64,000 nucleotides of DNA from Gallaecimonas xiamenensis 3-C-1 (GCF_000299915.1 NZ_AMRI01000015.1:1-64000), one strand, 5' to 3'. Positions 7,492 to 15,960 are shown, counted from the stretch's first letter. The notes: generated by a model from the sequence alone, not told the origin. Made by a program: numbers and translations.

Positions 7492-8607
7492 TTAATCCAG
7501 GCGCTTTCGGAACTTCAAGGTGGCCACCATCAGGCCAAGGGCGGTAAAGCCCAGCAGCCATAGGGCGTCACCGTGCAGCTGGCTGACCTCGGCGTCTCGC
7601 AGCACCACAGCCCGGACCATGCGCATGTAATGGGTGGCGGGCAGGCCTTCGGCTATCCACTGGGCGGCCTTGGGCATGGCTTCATAGGGGAACATGAAAC
7701 CCGACAGCAGGATGGAAGGCAGCAGCACAAAGACGGTCATCTGCATGGCCTGCAGCTGGGTTTTGGCCAGGGTTGAGATCACCAGGCCCAGGGTCAGGCT
7801 GGCGAAGATAAACAGCAAGGAAGCCAGGGCCAGGGAGTCCAGGCCGCCCCTGACCGGCACCCCGAACAGCCAATGGCCGGTGCCGAGGATAATGGCCACC
7901 TGGATAAAGCCCACCAGGATATAGGGGGCGATCTTACCCAGCATCAGCTCAAGGGGCCTGACCGGGGTGGTGATCAAAAACTCCATATTGCCCTGTTCCC
8001 GCTCCCGCACTATGGCGGCGGAGGTAAAGAGCACCATGGTCATGGTAAGGATCACCCCCAACAGCCCCGGCACTATGTTGACCACGGTGCGCTGCTCGGG
8101 GTTGAAGTACTGCACCAGCTCCAGGCTGGGGGCGGGCCTGGTAGCCGCCTGCCCTGTGACTTCCTCCAGTGGCATCTGCCGAAGGGCCTTGATGGCGGAG
8201 GCCACCAGGGTGTCGGAGCCGTCCACCAGCCACTGGCCAAGGGGCCTTGAAAAAGCGGTGCTCTGTTGCTGGTACTGTAATAGCCGCTGGCCAAAATCGG
8301 CAGGCAGATACAGCACAGCCTTGATGTCGCCTCGGGTCAGGGCGGCTTCGGCCTCGGTGGCACTGTAATAGCGTTTGTCAAAGTCCACCACCTGGGTGGC
8401 CTCCACCGCCTGGACCAGGGCGCGGCTGTAGCTGGTCTGGCTCATGTCCACCAGCCCGGCCGGCAGGTGGCGCACGTCGGTGTTGATGGCATAGCCAAAC
8501 AGCATCAGCTGCACCAGGGGGATCATCACTATCATGCCGAAGGTGAGCCTGTCCCTGGCCAGCTGCTTGAGCTCCTTGATAAGGATGGCGCCTATCCTAA
8601 GCCACAT
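7492..8607 (-). CDS. ABC-2 type exporter permease (YbhR/YbhS-like)
   Basis: A 371-residue permease with an N-terminal helix (MIVMIPLVQLMLFGYAINTD), a large periplasmic domain (DMSQTSYSRALVQAVE and onward), then a cluster of helices beginning at NIVPGLLGVILTMTMVLFTSAAIVRERE. The EREQGNMEFLITTPVRPLELMLGKIAPY coupling segment is diagnostic of the ABC-2 family. I prefer ATG 8607 to 8631 because GGAGG lies 5 nt before it; it then overlaps the ATPase stop by 11 bp. It is the last gene of the tetR-hlyD-ATPase-permease operon. Only one permease is present, so it would act as a homodimer, whereas E. coli YbhFGSR has two. Confidence 0.9.
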   Translation of the reverse strand: MWLRIGAILIKELKQLARDRLTFGMIVMIPLVQLMLFGYAINTDVRHLPAGLVDMSQTSYSRALVQAVEATQVVDFDKRYYSATEAEAALTRGDIKAVLYLPADFGQRLLQYQQQSTAFSRPLGQWLVDGSDTLVASAIKALRQMPLEEVTGQAATRPAPSLELVQYFNPEQRTVVNIVPGLLGVILTMTMVLFTSAAIVREREQGNMEFLITTPVRPLELMLGKIAPYILVGFIQVAIILGTGHWLFGVPVRGGLDSLALASLLFIFASLTLGLVISTLAKTQLQAMQMTVFVLLPSILLSGFMFPYEAMPKAAQWIAEGLPATHYMRMVRAVVLRDAEVSQLHGDALWLLGFTALGLMVATLKFRKRLD

Positions 8608-9517
8608 GGCGGCCTCCGGTGCTGGTGACAAAGACGTCTTCCAGGCTGGGCCTGACTTCGGCCAGGGTTCGCTGCCCTACCCTGGGCTTGAGCCAGGCCA
8701 AAGGGTCGCCGATGTCCTGGCTGACCAGCACCCTGAGCCGGCTGCCGATTTGGGCCGCCGACAGCACCTGGGGCAACTCTTGCAGTTGCTGCTTTAACTG
8801 CCTTAGCCCTTCCCCTGCCACTTCCACCACCCTGGCGCCCATGGCCGCCATCAGCTGGCCCGGGGCGCCGTCGGCCTTTTTCTGGCCCTTTTCCATGATC
8901 GCCAGGCCATGGCAGCGCTCCGCCTCGTCCATGTAATGGGTGGACACCAGTATGGTGGTGCCCTGGGCACAGAGGTCGAACAGCCTTTCCCAAAATTCCC
9001 GGCGGTTTTGCGGGTCCACCGCCGAAGTGGGTTCGTCCAGGAACAACAGCTCCGGGCTGTGCAGGGTGACGGCGGCCAGGGCCAGGCGCTGCTTTTGGCC
9101 GCCGCTCATGGAGCCGGCCATCTGGCGGCGCTGGCCGGCCAGTTCATAAAGCCCCAGCAGTTCGTCGATGCGGCGCTTGGCCCTTTGGCCGGCCAGGCCA
9201 TAGATCCGCGCCACAAAGGCCAGGTTTTCGTCGACGCTGAGATTGTCGTAGAGGGAGAACTTCTGGGTCATGTAGCCCATGCGGCGGCGCAGGGGCTCTT
9301 CGTTTCCGGCCAGGGGCTGGCCCAGCACCTGGATTTGGCCGCTGCTGGGGCGCAGCAGTCCGGTGAGCATGCGGATGGAGGTGGACTTGCCGCAGCCGTT
9401 GGGGCCGAGGAAGCCGTAGATGCTGCCCTTGGGAATGGCCAAGTCCAGCTGGTCGACAGCCACCAGGCTGCCAAAGCGGCGGGTCATGCCCTGGGTGTGG
9501 ATGGCAAGGTCGGTCAT
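8597..9517 (-). CDS. ABC exporter ATP-binding protein
   Basis: The 306-residue protein carries Walker A GPNGCGKST, a Q-loop at YMTQKFSLYDNLS, signature MSGGQKQRLALA, Walker B LLFLDEPTSAVDP and an H-loop in TTILVSTHYMDEAE. The C-terminal ~80 residues form the extra domain common in drug and YbhF-type exporters. It is a single ATPase domain, whereas E. coli YbhF has two fused. Start ATG 9517 overlaps the HlyD stop by 4 bp, so translation is probably coupled. It powers the 7492-8607 permease. Confidence 0.93.
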   Translation of the reverse strand: MTDLAIHTQGMTRRFGSLVAVDQLDLAIPKGSIYGFLGPNGCGKSTSIRMLTGLLRPSSGQIQVLGQPLAGNEEPLRRRMGYMTQKFSLYDNLSVDENLAFVARIYGLAGQRAKRRIDELLGLYELAGQRRQMAGSMSGGQKQRLALAAVTLHSPELLFLDEPTSAVDPQNRREFWERLFDLCAQGTTILVSTHYMDEAERCHGLAIMEKGQKKADGAPGQLMAAMGARVVEVAGEGLRQLKQQLQELPQVLSAAQIGSRLRVLVSQDIGDPLAWLKPRVGQRTLAEVRPSLEDVFVTSTGGRHVA

Positions 9518-10449
9518 GGCAGCACCACTTCCAGGCTAAGGCCGGTGGCAAGATCTGCCCCCTGTGGCCCAAGGTCGATGTCGGTCAGGTACATCAGGCG
9601 GCTGCGGTCACGCTCGTTAAGGGCGTAATAAGGGGTAAAGGCCGGTTCCCCGCGAATGCGCCGCACCGTGCCGTCCAGCAGCCCTTCGCTGCCGTCGATC
9701 CGGAGCTTAACCTGGCTGCCGGCCTGAAGCTTGCTAAGCTTGCTGGCCGGCAAGTAGGCCCGCACATAGGGCCTTGCCAGGGCCAGCAGGCTCACCAGTT
9801 GGCTGCCGGCATTGACCCTGTCCCCTTTGCGCCAAGGCAGCACATCCACCAGGGCCGCCTGGGCGGCCACCAGGGTCAAGTCTGCCAGGGCTTTTTCGGC
9901 CTGGGCCAGCTCGGCGCTGGCCGCCGCCACCTGGGCCTGGCCCTGGGCCAGCTGTTCGGCGCGGGTACCGTTATTGAGGGCCAGCAGCTGTTGCTGGGCC
10001 GAGTCCAGGCTGGCCCTGGCGCCATCGCGGGCGGCGGTGGCGCTGTCGAGATCTTGGGCGGTCAGCACCTTGTCGGCCACCAGGCGCCGGGTGCGCTGCC
10101 ATTGGCGCTCGGCCTGCAACAGGCTGGCCTGGGCCCCGGCCACCCTAGCCTTGGCTTCGTCGATGTTTTCCTGGCGCGGCCCTTTGACCAATTCTGCCAA
10201 GGCCGCCTGGCTTTGGGCCAACCTGGCCTGGGCCGCGTCCCGCCTGGCCTTGGCGGCGGTGTCGTCAAGGCGCAGCAACACTTGCCCCGGCTGGACCCTG
10301 TCCCCTTCGGCCACCGCCACCTCGGCCACCAGTTCGGCGGCGGGGGCCACCAGGGTCAAGCGGTCGCGTTCGACGGTGCCGTAAATGGCGTCCGGCTCCT
10401 GGCTACAGCCTGCCAGGGCCAGCAACAGCACACTCAGCATAGCTTTCAT
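9514..10449 (-). CDS. HlyD-family periplasmic adaptor lipoprotein (YbhG-like)
   Basis: The product is a 311-residue adaptor for the ABC exporter. The signal MKAMLSVLLLALAGC gives a lipidated Cys15. The split biotinyl-lipoyl halves flank a long coiled-coil hairpin rich in Ala, Gln and Glu (AQARLAQSQAALAELVKGP through LAQGQAQVAAASAELAQAEKAL). I chose ATG 10449, which overlaps the upstream tetR stop as ATGA; the frame is open further upstream but has no signal peptide there. The hairpin length suggests contact with a TolC-like channel encoded elsewhere. Confidence 0.9.
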   Translation of the reverse strand: MKAMLSVLLLALAGCSQEPDAIYGTVERDRLTLVAPAAELVAEVAVAEGDRVQPGQVLLRLDDTAAKARRDAAQARLAQSQAALAELVKGPRQENIDEAKARVAGAQASLLQAERQWQRTRRLVADKVLTAQDLDSATAARDGARASLDSAQQQLLALNNGTRAEQLAQGQAQVAAASAELAQAEKALADLTLVAAQAALVDVLPWRKGDRVNAGSQLVSLLALARPYVRAYLPASKLSKLQAGSQVKLRIDGSEGLLDGTVRRIRGEPAFTPYYALNERDRSRLMYLTDIDLGPQGADLATGLSLEVVLP

Positions 10450-11087
10450 CCGGCACGCTCCTGGGGCAGCAGCAGGCCCTTTTCCATCACCTGCACATTG
10501 TGGGCAATAAGATCGGTGAGTCCCTGGGGATTGAGGTCCACCCCGAACAGCCGCACCAGGGGTGTTGGCGCTATCAGGGGAAAGACCATCAGGCTGGCAA
10601 AGCTGAACTGGGCCAGCTGCGGCTCCACGTCGGGGCGCAGTCGCCCCGAGGCCATCAGGGCCTGGGTCAGCCACTGGCGCGACAGCTGCATGATCTCGCC
10701 AAAGAGCCCCATCACCACCTGGTGCAGGGCCGTGCCCTCTTCTTCCTGCAAGACCCGCAGCACCAGCCTGGGCAGGCCGGGGTTGGGCACCATGATGCTG
10801 TAGTAGGTCTGCATCAGGCTGGCCAAATCCAGGGGAAACTGGGGTTTGGGCTGCTGGCGAAAACGCGCCAGCACCGGCGCCAAGGTTTCTCGGAACATCT
10901 GTTCGAACAGGCCCAGCTTGCTGCCGAAGTAATAACGGATAAGGGCGGCGTCCACCCCCGCTTCCCGGGCCAACTGGCGGGTAGACACCTTGGCGAAGGA
11001 TTGATGGCTAAAGCAATGCAAGGCGGCGGCAATGAGCCTGGCCCTGGCGTCAGAGTCCCCTTTGGGGCGGCCTGCAGCGACGGACAC
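10446..11087 (-). CDS. TetR family regulator of the ABC export operon (CecR-like)
   Basis: The 213-residue repressor has an N-terminal helix-turn-helix at about residues 12-55 (FAKVSTRQLAREAGVDAALIRYYFGSKLGLFEQMF). The C-terminal domain is of the CecR/YbiH type by context: it is the first gene of an operon with an HlyD adaptor and an ABC-2 exporter, the same set that E. coli CecR heads. It overlaps hlyD by 4 bp. A palindrome at 11104-11119, 17-32 bp before its start, is the likely autoregulatory operator. The inducer is unknown; the E. coli relative responds to antibiotics. Confidence 0.88.
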   Translation of the reverse strand: MSVAAGRPKGDSDARARLIAAALHCFSHQSFAKVSTRQLAREAGVDAALIRYYFGSKLGLFEQMFRETLAPVLARFRQQPKPQFPLDLASLMQTYYSIMVPNPGLPRLVLRVLQEEEGTALHQVVMGLFGEIMQLSRQWLTQALMASGRLRPDVEPQLAQFSFASLMVFPLIAPTPLVRLFGVDLNPQGLTDLIAHNVQVMEKGLLLPQERAG

Positions 11088-11103
11088 GGCGTACTCCTAC
11101 AAA

Positions 11104-11119
11104 TTCATCACATGATGAG
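11104..11119. promoter_or_regulatory. Likely operator of the TetR-ABC export operon
   Basis: TCATCA and TGATGA are perfect inverted half-sites separated by CA (11105-11118), placed just upstream of the tetR start. The position and symmetry fit autorepression by the TetR protein encoded by the first gene. No experimental support is available. Confidence 0.5.
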
Positions 11120-11192
11120 TATGGTAGAAAGCAATGCCTTAGCTCGGCCAGGTGAAAAATTCCGCGTTTTCGCGGCGGTGGAGAAAAGGGGC

Positions 11193-11219
11193 AAAGAAAA
11201 AGCCGGCGGTGTGCCGGCT
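11193..11219 (-). terminator. Intrinsic terminator after the phytase-like gene
   Basis: On the minus strand AGCCGGC pairs with GCCGGCT around a 5-nt loop and is followed by TTTTTC. The stem is 11201-11207 / 11213-11219, just downstream of the stop at 11227. Confidence 0.8.
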
Positions 11220-11226
11220 GTTGAGG

Positions 11227-12795
11227 TTATTCAAGGCCTAGGTTGAGGTCCTTGACGATATAGAGGGTGTTACCGTCGATGCGGGACTGGGCCTGGTCCA
11301 GGTATTTTTGCTCAAGGGCGCCGGCGGCGTCGGCCCAGAGGGCGAAGTCGTCGTCGTTCAGCACGCCGATACGGCTGTTGTCGATGACCCAGAGCCCTTC
11401 CATCTTGTCGTGGGGATAAGCCACCTCTGCCACCATGTCCACCAACAAGGTCTTGGCCACCGGCACTATGCCGGCATTGGCCAGGAGGTTCCAACCGGCG
11501 CTGCTGTCGTTGCCGGCCAGGTTGTCTTTGACCAGTTGCTCCAGGGTTTGGCCGCCAAGGGTCAGGCCCAGGGCGGGGTCTTGCAGCCGGTCTTGGGTGT
11601 TTTCGAGGCTTTCAAGGTTGGTAGCGCCACTGATGTCGATGGCGTAGATGTGCTTCATGGCGCCGGGGTTGTCCTTTAAGAAGGCGCCGTCCCGCTCAAT
11701 CACCAAAAAGCGGCTGGCACTCAAGGCCTTGATGGCGCTGTTGGAATTTTGCAGTTTCTCCTGGCGATATAGGTATTGGCCAGTGGCACCGGTGTCGAGG
11801 TTGATGGTGACGATGCGGGTGAGATCGGTGCGGGTTTTGCCGGGGTTATCTAGGCTCGATTGCATGATCCCCACCAGGGTTTTCTGGTCCGGGGTGACGG
11901 TCAGCCCTTCCATGCCCCTGTTGGCCCAGCGGTGGGCAAACTCGGCGGGCAAATTGACGTCGTTGCGGCTGTCGGCACTGAAGGGGTTGATGCGGCCGAT
12001 TTCCTTGCCGCTGGCATCAAAGTGCACCAGGTGCGGGCCGTATTCGTCGCTGACCCAGAAGCTGCCGTCCTTCATGGCCACCAGGCCTTCGGCGTCCAGG
12101 CCGTAGTCGTCGGTGCGGGTGGGGTTGGTGCTGGCGTCATAAGGCTGGGCTGGGTCGACCAGTATGGGGTTGCCGTCGGTGTCGTAGGGGATCTCATTGG
12201 TGCCCCCCAGTGCAGCGCTGTTGGGCAGGCCGCTGATGGGATTACCGGCGCGGTCTTTTAGCAGCAGGGTGCTTACCTGGCGCACCGTGCCTGAGGGCTG
12301 GATCTCAAAAAGGCCGATGCGCGGCGTGTAGTCCGGGGTGGGGAAAATCTTGCCGGCCCCCAGGCTGCCGGTGAAGCTGGTATTGGGGCCCCGGTCGGTC
12401 AGGGCGTAAAAGCGCAGGGGGTTGGCCGGGTCGGCGTCCATGTCGGAGCCGTAACCGCCGTTACGCAGCTCCAGGGTGGAGCCCGGCCTGGCGGCGTTGG
12501 CCAGATCGTTGCGCATCACCGAATAAGGCAGGGCCACGCCGCTTGTTGCAAAGTTGTCCGGGTTGCAGACATAGGAGGTGCTGGTAACCTCCCCCGGCTC
12601 CAAGGCGCCGTTGCCATTGCTGTCCAGGCCACTGTCTATTTGTACGCCCCCCAGCCAGCACTGGTCGTTGCCGGCGGCAAGGGGGGTCTGGTTGACCAGG
12701 CTGTTAAGGCCATTGCTGCCGTTGTCGCCGTCATCGCTACAGCCAGCCAAGGCCGCCAGTGTGGCCAGGGCCACTAGGGTGAAGGTCCTTTTCAT
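11227..12795 (-). CDS. Esterase-like/phytase-like lipoprotein
   Basis: The 522-residue protein carries a lipoprotein signal (LATLAALAGC, Cys19). Residues ~30-75 form a small module with an EF-hand-like calcium loop (DSNGNGALEPGE) and flanking cysteines, similar to the DUF7151 type. The rest matches the phytase-like/esterase-like propeller family: YALTDRGPNTSF, DDYGLDAEGLVAMKDGSFWVSDEYGP, NRGMEGLTVTPDQKTLVGIMQS and KMEGLWVIDNSRIGVLNDDDF. Such proteins are thought to be calcium-dependent envelope or secreted hydrolases acting on phosphate esters, but the substrate is not known for this branch. It is a single gene with its own terminator. Confidence 0.82.
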   Translation of the reverse strand: MKRTFTLVALATLAALAGCSDDGDNGSNGLNSLVNQTPLAAGNDQCWLGGVQIDSGLDSNGNGALEPGEVTSTSYVCNPDNFATSGVALPYSVMRNDLANAARPGSTLELRNGGYGSDMDADPANPLRFYALTDRGPNTSFTGSLGAGKIFPTPDYTPRIGLFEIQPSGTVRQVSTLLLKDRAGNPISGLPNSAALGGTNEIPYDTDGNPILVDPAQPYDASTNPTRTDDYGLDAEGLVAMKDGSFWVSDEYGPHLVHFDASGKEIGRINPFSADSRNDVNLPAEFAHRWANRGMEGLTVTPDQKTLVGIMQSSLDNPGKTRTDLTRIVTINLDTGATGQYLYRQEKLQNSNSAIKALSASRFLVIERDGAFLKDNPGAMKHIYAIDISGATNLESLENTQDRLQDPALGLTLGGQTLEQLVKDNLAGNDSSAGWNLLANAGIVPVAKTLLVDMVAEVAYPHDKMEGLWVIDNSRIGVLNDDDFALWADAAGALEQKYLDQAQSRIDGNTLYIVKDLNLGLE

Positions 12796-12945
12796 CGTTG
12801 TTTTCCTGAAGGTTTAAGGCTCGCCACTGTAAGGGGCCAATGCGTCAGCCAGATGACCTTTTGATGTCAGCACCAGGGGCCAACGACACCAGGGCCGGGC
12901 TGCCCATGTTATGATTTGCACACTTACCTTCAGTTGACCTTTTCG

Positions 12946-14946
12946 ATGGATCAGACCACCAGTACCGCACCGGCTCCCCTGGCCGCCGACCGCCTCAGCC
13001 CCAGCTTGGCCCTGACCGAGCTTGAGTGCCGCTCGCGCTTTTTGCTCGGCCAGGACGCCGGCGTCACCGAGCTGGCCCAAGCCTCCAGTGACCAAAGCCC
13101 CCTTGGGCACATCTTTATGAGCGCCCCGCCCTACCTGGACACCATTGCCATGTTCAAGGCGGCGATCCGCCAGTTACCCGAGGGCTCCCGTTGGCACAAG
13201 CTGTGGGATTGGTGCTACGCCGAGAACCTGGACGATCCGCGCCGCCCGCTGTGCCTGCGCCTCAAGGCCGGCAGCGGCGACCGCTTTTGCAGCGACATCA
13301 CGGCGCTGTTGCAGGCCAAACTGGAGGACAAGGACACCGACCAGGCCTTAAAGGACCTGGTGGCCTGCCAGCCCCAGGAAAAGCGCCTGGCAGGCTACCT
13401 GGCCACCTTGCTGGCCAGGGTGGCGGCCGGGGAAGACTTTGCCCACCCGGTACTCTTTAACCTGCTGGTTAACCACCAGGACCCGGCCCAGGTGCCTATA
13501 GTCCACAACCGGGACCTGTCCGATGTGGGGCTGTTTGGAGAGATCACCTTCGAGACCCAGGAAGGCACCGTCTCTGCCAACCAGCACCTGCTGCGCCCCG
13601 GTGACTTGCACAGCGCCAACGGTGGCTACCTGCTGCTAAGCGCGGCAGAGCTTCTGGAAAATCCCGAGCTGTGGACCCGCCTCAAAGAGTCGCTCTTTGC
13701 CCAGAGCATCCACTGGACCCAGTACCGGGGCCAGGTGCCCGGCAATCCGCTCTTTATGCCAGACCCCATGCCCCTGGATGTGAAACTGGTGCTCTTCGGT
13801 GACCGCCAGGACCACCTGGAGCTGCTGACCCAGGACCGGGACCTGTCCCAGCTCTTTCCCTACTTTGTGGAATGGAGCCCCTTCGTACCGGTGGCGCAGG
13901 CAAGCGACCTTGCTGGCCACCTGCTGCGCCAATGCCAAAAGGCCAGCCTCAAGGCGCCGACCACCGAAGCCCTGGCCTGCCTACTGCGCCACGGCTGCCG
14001 CTTGTCGGAAGATCAGGAACGCATCGCCCTGGCCCACCACAGGTTCAACGAGCTGCTGACCCGGGCCCATTTTTTTGCCAAGGGCAAAAATATAGAAGTG
14101 GCGGATATCCAACAGGCCATCTCGGCCCGGGAAAACGCCCAGGCCCTGGCCCGGCAGCTGAGCCGTGACTCCATGGCCCGTGGCCAGATCCTGATTGAAA
14201 CCCAGGGCCGGCGCATCGGCCAGGTCAACGGCCTGACGGTTTTGGACATGGGCAGCGTCGAGTTCGGAGAACCGTCACGTATCACTGCTACAGTGCACTA
14301 TGGCGACGGCGACATCATCGACATCGAACGCAAGGCGGAGCTGGCCGGCAACATCCACGCCAAGGGGGTAATGATCCTCACCGCCTTCCTGGCCAGCCGT
14401 TTTGCCCAAGAAGGACCCATGCACCTGTCTGCGTCCCTGGTGTTTGAGCAGTCCTACCATGAGGTGGACGGCGATTCAGCCAGCGCCGGCGAGCTGCTTT
14501 GCTTGCTGTCGGCCCTGGCCGAGCTGCCGGTGCGCCAAGGCATTGCCATTACCGGCGCCGTGGACCAGTTCGGTAATGTGCAGGCCATAGGTGGGGTGAA
14601 CGCCAAGATTGAAGGCTTCTTCGAGGTCTGTAAGGCCAGGGGATTGGACGGTGAGCAAGGGGTGATACTGCCTCTGGCGAACCTTAGCCAACTTAATCTG
14701 TCCGACGAGGTGATCGCCGCCGTCGCCGATGGACGTTTCCATCTGTGGAGCGTCGAACACGTGGACCAGGCCGTGGCCCTGATGATGGACGCCACTGCCG
14801 GTGAGCCTGACCGCCATGGGAACTACCCGGACGATTCAGTGTACGGGCGTATTCATGCCAGGTTGGCCGCTTTGGTGGAGCTGGAAGAGCCCATAATGAC
14901 CTTAAGCCGCCGTTTCTGGGGCTGGTTGGGTTTTGGCAAACACTGA
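12946..14946 (+). CDS. lonH: Lon-family protease LonH (YcbZ-like), ATP-site-less
   Basis: The 666-residue protein ends in a Lon S16 protease domain. The catalytic dyad is Ser513 in DSASAGELL and Lys554 in GGVNAKIEGFF. The middle resembles the AAA+ region of LonB/YcbZ (LRPGDLHSANGGYLLLSAAELLENPELWTRLKESL), but I see no Walker A P-loop, as in E. coli YcbZ, so it is probably not an ATPase. I chose ATG 12946; an in-frame TTG at 12916 is possible and neither has a clear Shine-Dalgarno. It precedes fabA with a 78-bp gap, the same order as ycbZ-fabA in E. coli. Its substrates are unknown to me. Confidence 0.9.
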   Translation: MDQTTSTAPAPLAADRLSPSLALTELECRSRFLLGQDAGVTELAQASSDQSPLGHIFMSAPPYLDTIAMFKAAIRQLPEGSRWHKLWDWCYAENLDDPRRPLCLRLKAGSGDRFCSDITALLQAKLEDKDTDQALKDLVACQPQEKRLAGYLATLLARVAAGEDFAHPVLFNLLVNHQDPAQVPIVHNRDLSDVGLFGEITFETQEGTVSANQHLLRPGDLHSANGGYLLLSAAELLENPELWTRLKESLFAQSIHWTQYRGQVPGNPLFMPDPMPLDVKLVLFGDRQDHLELLTQDRDLSQLFPYFVEWSPFVPVAQASDLAGHLLRQCQKASLKAPTTEALACLLRHGCRLSEDQERIALAHHRFNELLTRAHFFAKGKNIEVADIQQAISARENAQALARQLSRDSMARGQILIETQGRRIGQVNGLTVLDMGSVEFGEPSRITATVHYGDGDIIDIERKAELAGNIHAKGVMILTAFLASRFAQEGPMHLSASLVFEQSYHEVDGDSASAGELLCLLSALAELPVRQGIAITGAVDQFGNVQAIGGVNAKIEGFFEVCKARGLDGEQGVILPLANLSQLNLSDEVIAAVADGRFHLWSVEHVDQAVALMMDATAGEPDRHGNYPDDSVYGRIHARLAALVELEEPIMTLSRRFWGWLGFGKH

Positions 14947-14970
14947 CTGTCACGCTGGTCTGCGTTGTTT

Positions 14971-14988
14971 GGCGTACAGTTGTTCGCT
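14971..14988. promoter_or_regulatory. FabR-like operator upstream of fabA
   Basis: GGCGTACAGTTGTTCGCT is a near-palindrome (AGCG/GGCG-TACA, 2-nt centre, TGTTCGCT) that matches my memory of the FabR site upstream of E. coli fabA and fabB. It lies 37 bp before the fabA start. FabR represses unsaturated fatty-acid synthesis in response to acyl-chain saturation. The identification rests on recalled consensus. Confidence 0.6.
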
Positions 14989-15024
14989 AACCTGTCGCCG
15001 TTCGCGATATGAAGGAAGACCAGA

Positions 15025-15543
15025 GTGCTGACAGATAAACACAGTTTCAGTCGAGAAGAGTTGCTGGCCTGCTCCCGTGGAGAGCTTTTCGGGCCAGGTA
15101 ACAGCCAACTGCCTGCCCCCAACATGTTGATGATGGACCGTATTAGCCACATCCACCTGGAAGGGGGCGAGTTCGGTAAAGGGCAAATCGTTGCCGAACT
15201 GGATATCAACCCTGAGCTGTGGTTCTTCCAGTGCCACTTCCCCGGTGACCCCGTTATGCCGGGTTGCCTGGGCCTGGACGCCATGTGGCAGCTGGTGGGC
15301 TTTTTCCTCGGTTGGCAAGGGGGCCCCGGCAAGGGCCGCGCCCTGGGGGTAGGTGAAGTGAAATTTACCGGCCAGATCCTGCCCACCGCCAAGAAGGTAA
15401 CCTACCGCATCAACATCAAGCGCCTGATCAACCGCACCCTGGTGATGGGCATTGCCGACGGTCAGGTGGAAGTGGATGGCCGGGTGATCTATACCGCCCA
15501 GGATCTGAAGGTTGGCCTGTTCAAGGACACCTCCAGCTTCTAA
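15025..15543 (+). CDS. fabA: 3-hydroxydecanoyl-ACP dehydratase/isomerase
   Basis: FabA dehydrates (R)-3-hydroxydecanoyl-ACP and isomerises trans-2- to cis-3-decenoyl-ACP, the branch point of anaerobic unsaturated fatty-acid synthesis. The 172-residue length is that of E. coli FabA. The active site is clear: [20 protein letters not shown], with His71 and Asp85. The start is GTG 15025; the N-terminus ([22 protein letters not shown]) matches the family. A FabR-like operator sits upstream and a strong hairpin terminator downstream. Cytoplasmic homodimer. Confidence 0.98.
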   Translation: MLTDKHSFSREELLACSRGELFGPGNSQLPAPNMLMMDRISHIHLEGGEFGKGQIVAELDINPELWFFQCHFPGDPVMPGCLGLDAMWQLVGFFLGWQGGPGKGRALGVGEVKFTGQILPTAKKVTYRINIKRLINRTLVMGIADGQVEVDGRVIYTAQDLKVGLFKDTSSF

Positions 15544-15562
15544 GCCTGGCCCCAAAATAGAG

Positions 15563-15590
15563 AAAGCCCTGCGATGCAGGGCTTTTTCGT
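15563..15590. terminator. Bidirectional terminator between fabA and rmf
   Basis: AAAGCCCTGC (15563-15572) pairs with GCAGGGCTTT (15576-15585) around GAT, followed on the plus strand by a T-run. It serves fabA and, with the leading AAA becoming T on the other strand, the convergent rmf gene whose stop is at 15590. Confidence 0.9.
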
Positions 15591-15769
15591 TACTTGAGGG
15601 ACACGCCGTTAATGACTCTGTCTTCTACCGCCGTTCGCCAACCGGAGAACCAGTAGCTGCGGGCATCGAGGTTTTGATAAGGGCACGATTCTCTGGGTTT
15701 CCCGCCAATCCCGGCTTGATAACCACGAGATTGTGCCCTTTCCAGACGGTCACGTTTTTGTCTTCTCAT
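15590..15769 (-). CDS. rmf: Ribosome modulation factor
   Basis: Rmf turns 70S ribosomes into inactive 100S dimers in stationary phase. The 59-residue product matches E. coli Rmf: MRRQKRDRLERAQSRGYQAG, then CPYQNLDARSYWFSGWR and AVEDRV. I chose ATG 15769 because GAAGGA lies 8 nt before it; an open extension upstream to 15811 lacks a ribosome binding site and is absent from the family. It converges on fabA. The leader is structured (hairpin 15802-15825) and the region upstream has a tandem repeat (15879-15906), which may reflect growth-phase control. Confidence 0.96.
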   Translation of the reverse strand: MRRQKRDRLERAQSRGYQAGIGGKPRESCPYQNLDARSYWFSGWRTAVEDRVINGVSLK

Positions 15770-15801
15770 TACAGACATCCTTCTTCGACATGATGGCTGA
15801 G

Positions 15802-15825
15802 AACGGGGCAAGCCATGGCCCCGTT
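15802..15825 (-). promoter_or_regulatory. Hairpin in the rmf leader
   Basis: AACGGGGC (15802-15809) pairs with GCCCCGTT (15818-15825) around an 8-nt loop, in the presumed rmf 5' untranslated region and ending about 33 nt before the start codon. It has no U-tract, so it is more likely an RNA-stability or translation element than a terminator. Confidence 0.5.
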
Positions 15826-15878
15826 ACTTCAACCTTTAGGTGAGGACATCTGGGTGATCAAACCGGATCGACAAATAT

Positions 15879-15906
15879 AGCAGTTGACAAAATCCAAGCA
15901 GTTGAC
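15879..15906 (-). repeat. Tandem 10-bp repeat in the rmf promoter region
   Basis: AGCAGTTGAC occurs at 15879-15888 and again at 15897-15906, a period of 18 bp. The minus-strand copy nearer to rmf is followed by TATATT, a possible -10 box. The repeats could be two protein-binding sites on neighbouring helical turns, or a chance duplication. Confidence 0.5.
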
Positions 15907-15932
15907 TTCTTTTTGAATTTTCTTTGACAAAA

Positions 15933-15956
15933 AAAGCCGCACTGCAGTGCGGCTTT
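15933..15956. terminator. Terminator of the DUF3466 gene
   Basis: A perfect 24-bp palindrome, AAAGCCGCACTG and its complement, directly after the stop at 15961. On the minus strand it is followed by a run of T. It also insulates the divergent-side rmf promoter from read-through. Confidence 0.9.
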
Positions 15957-15960
15957 CTTG

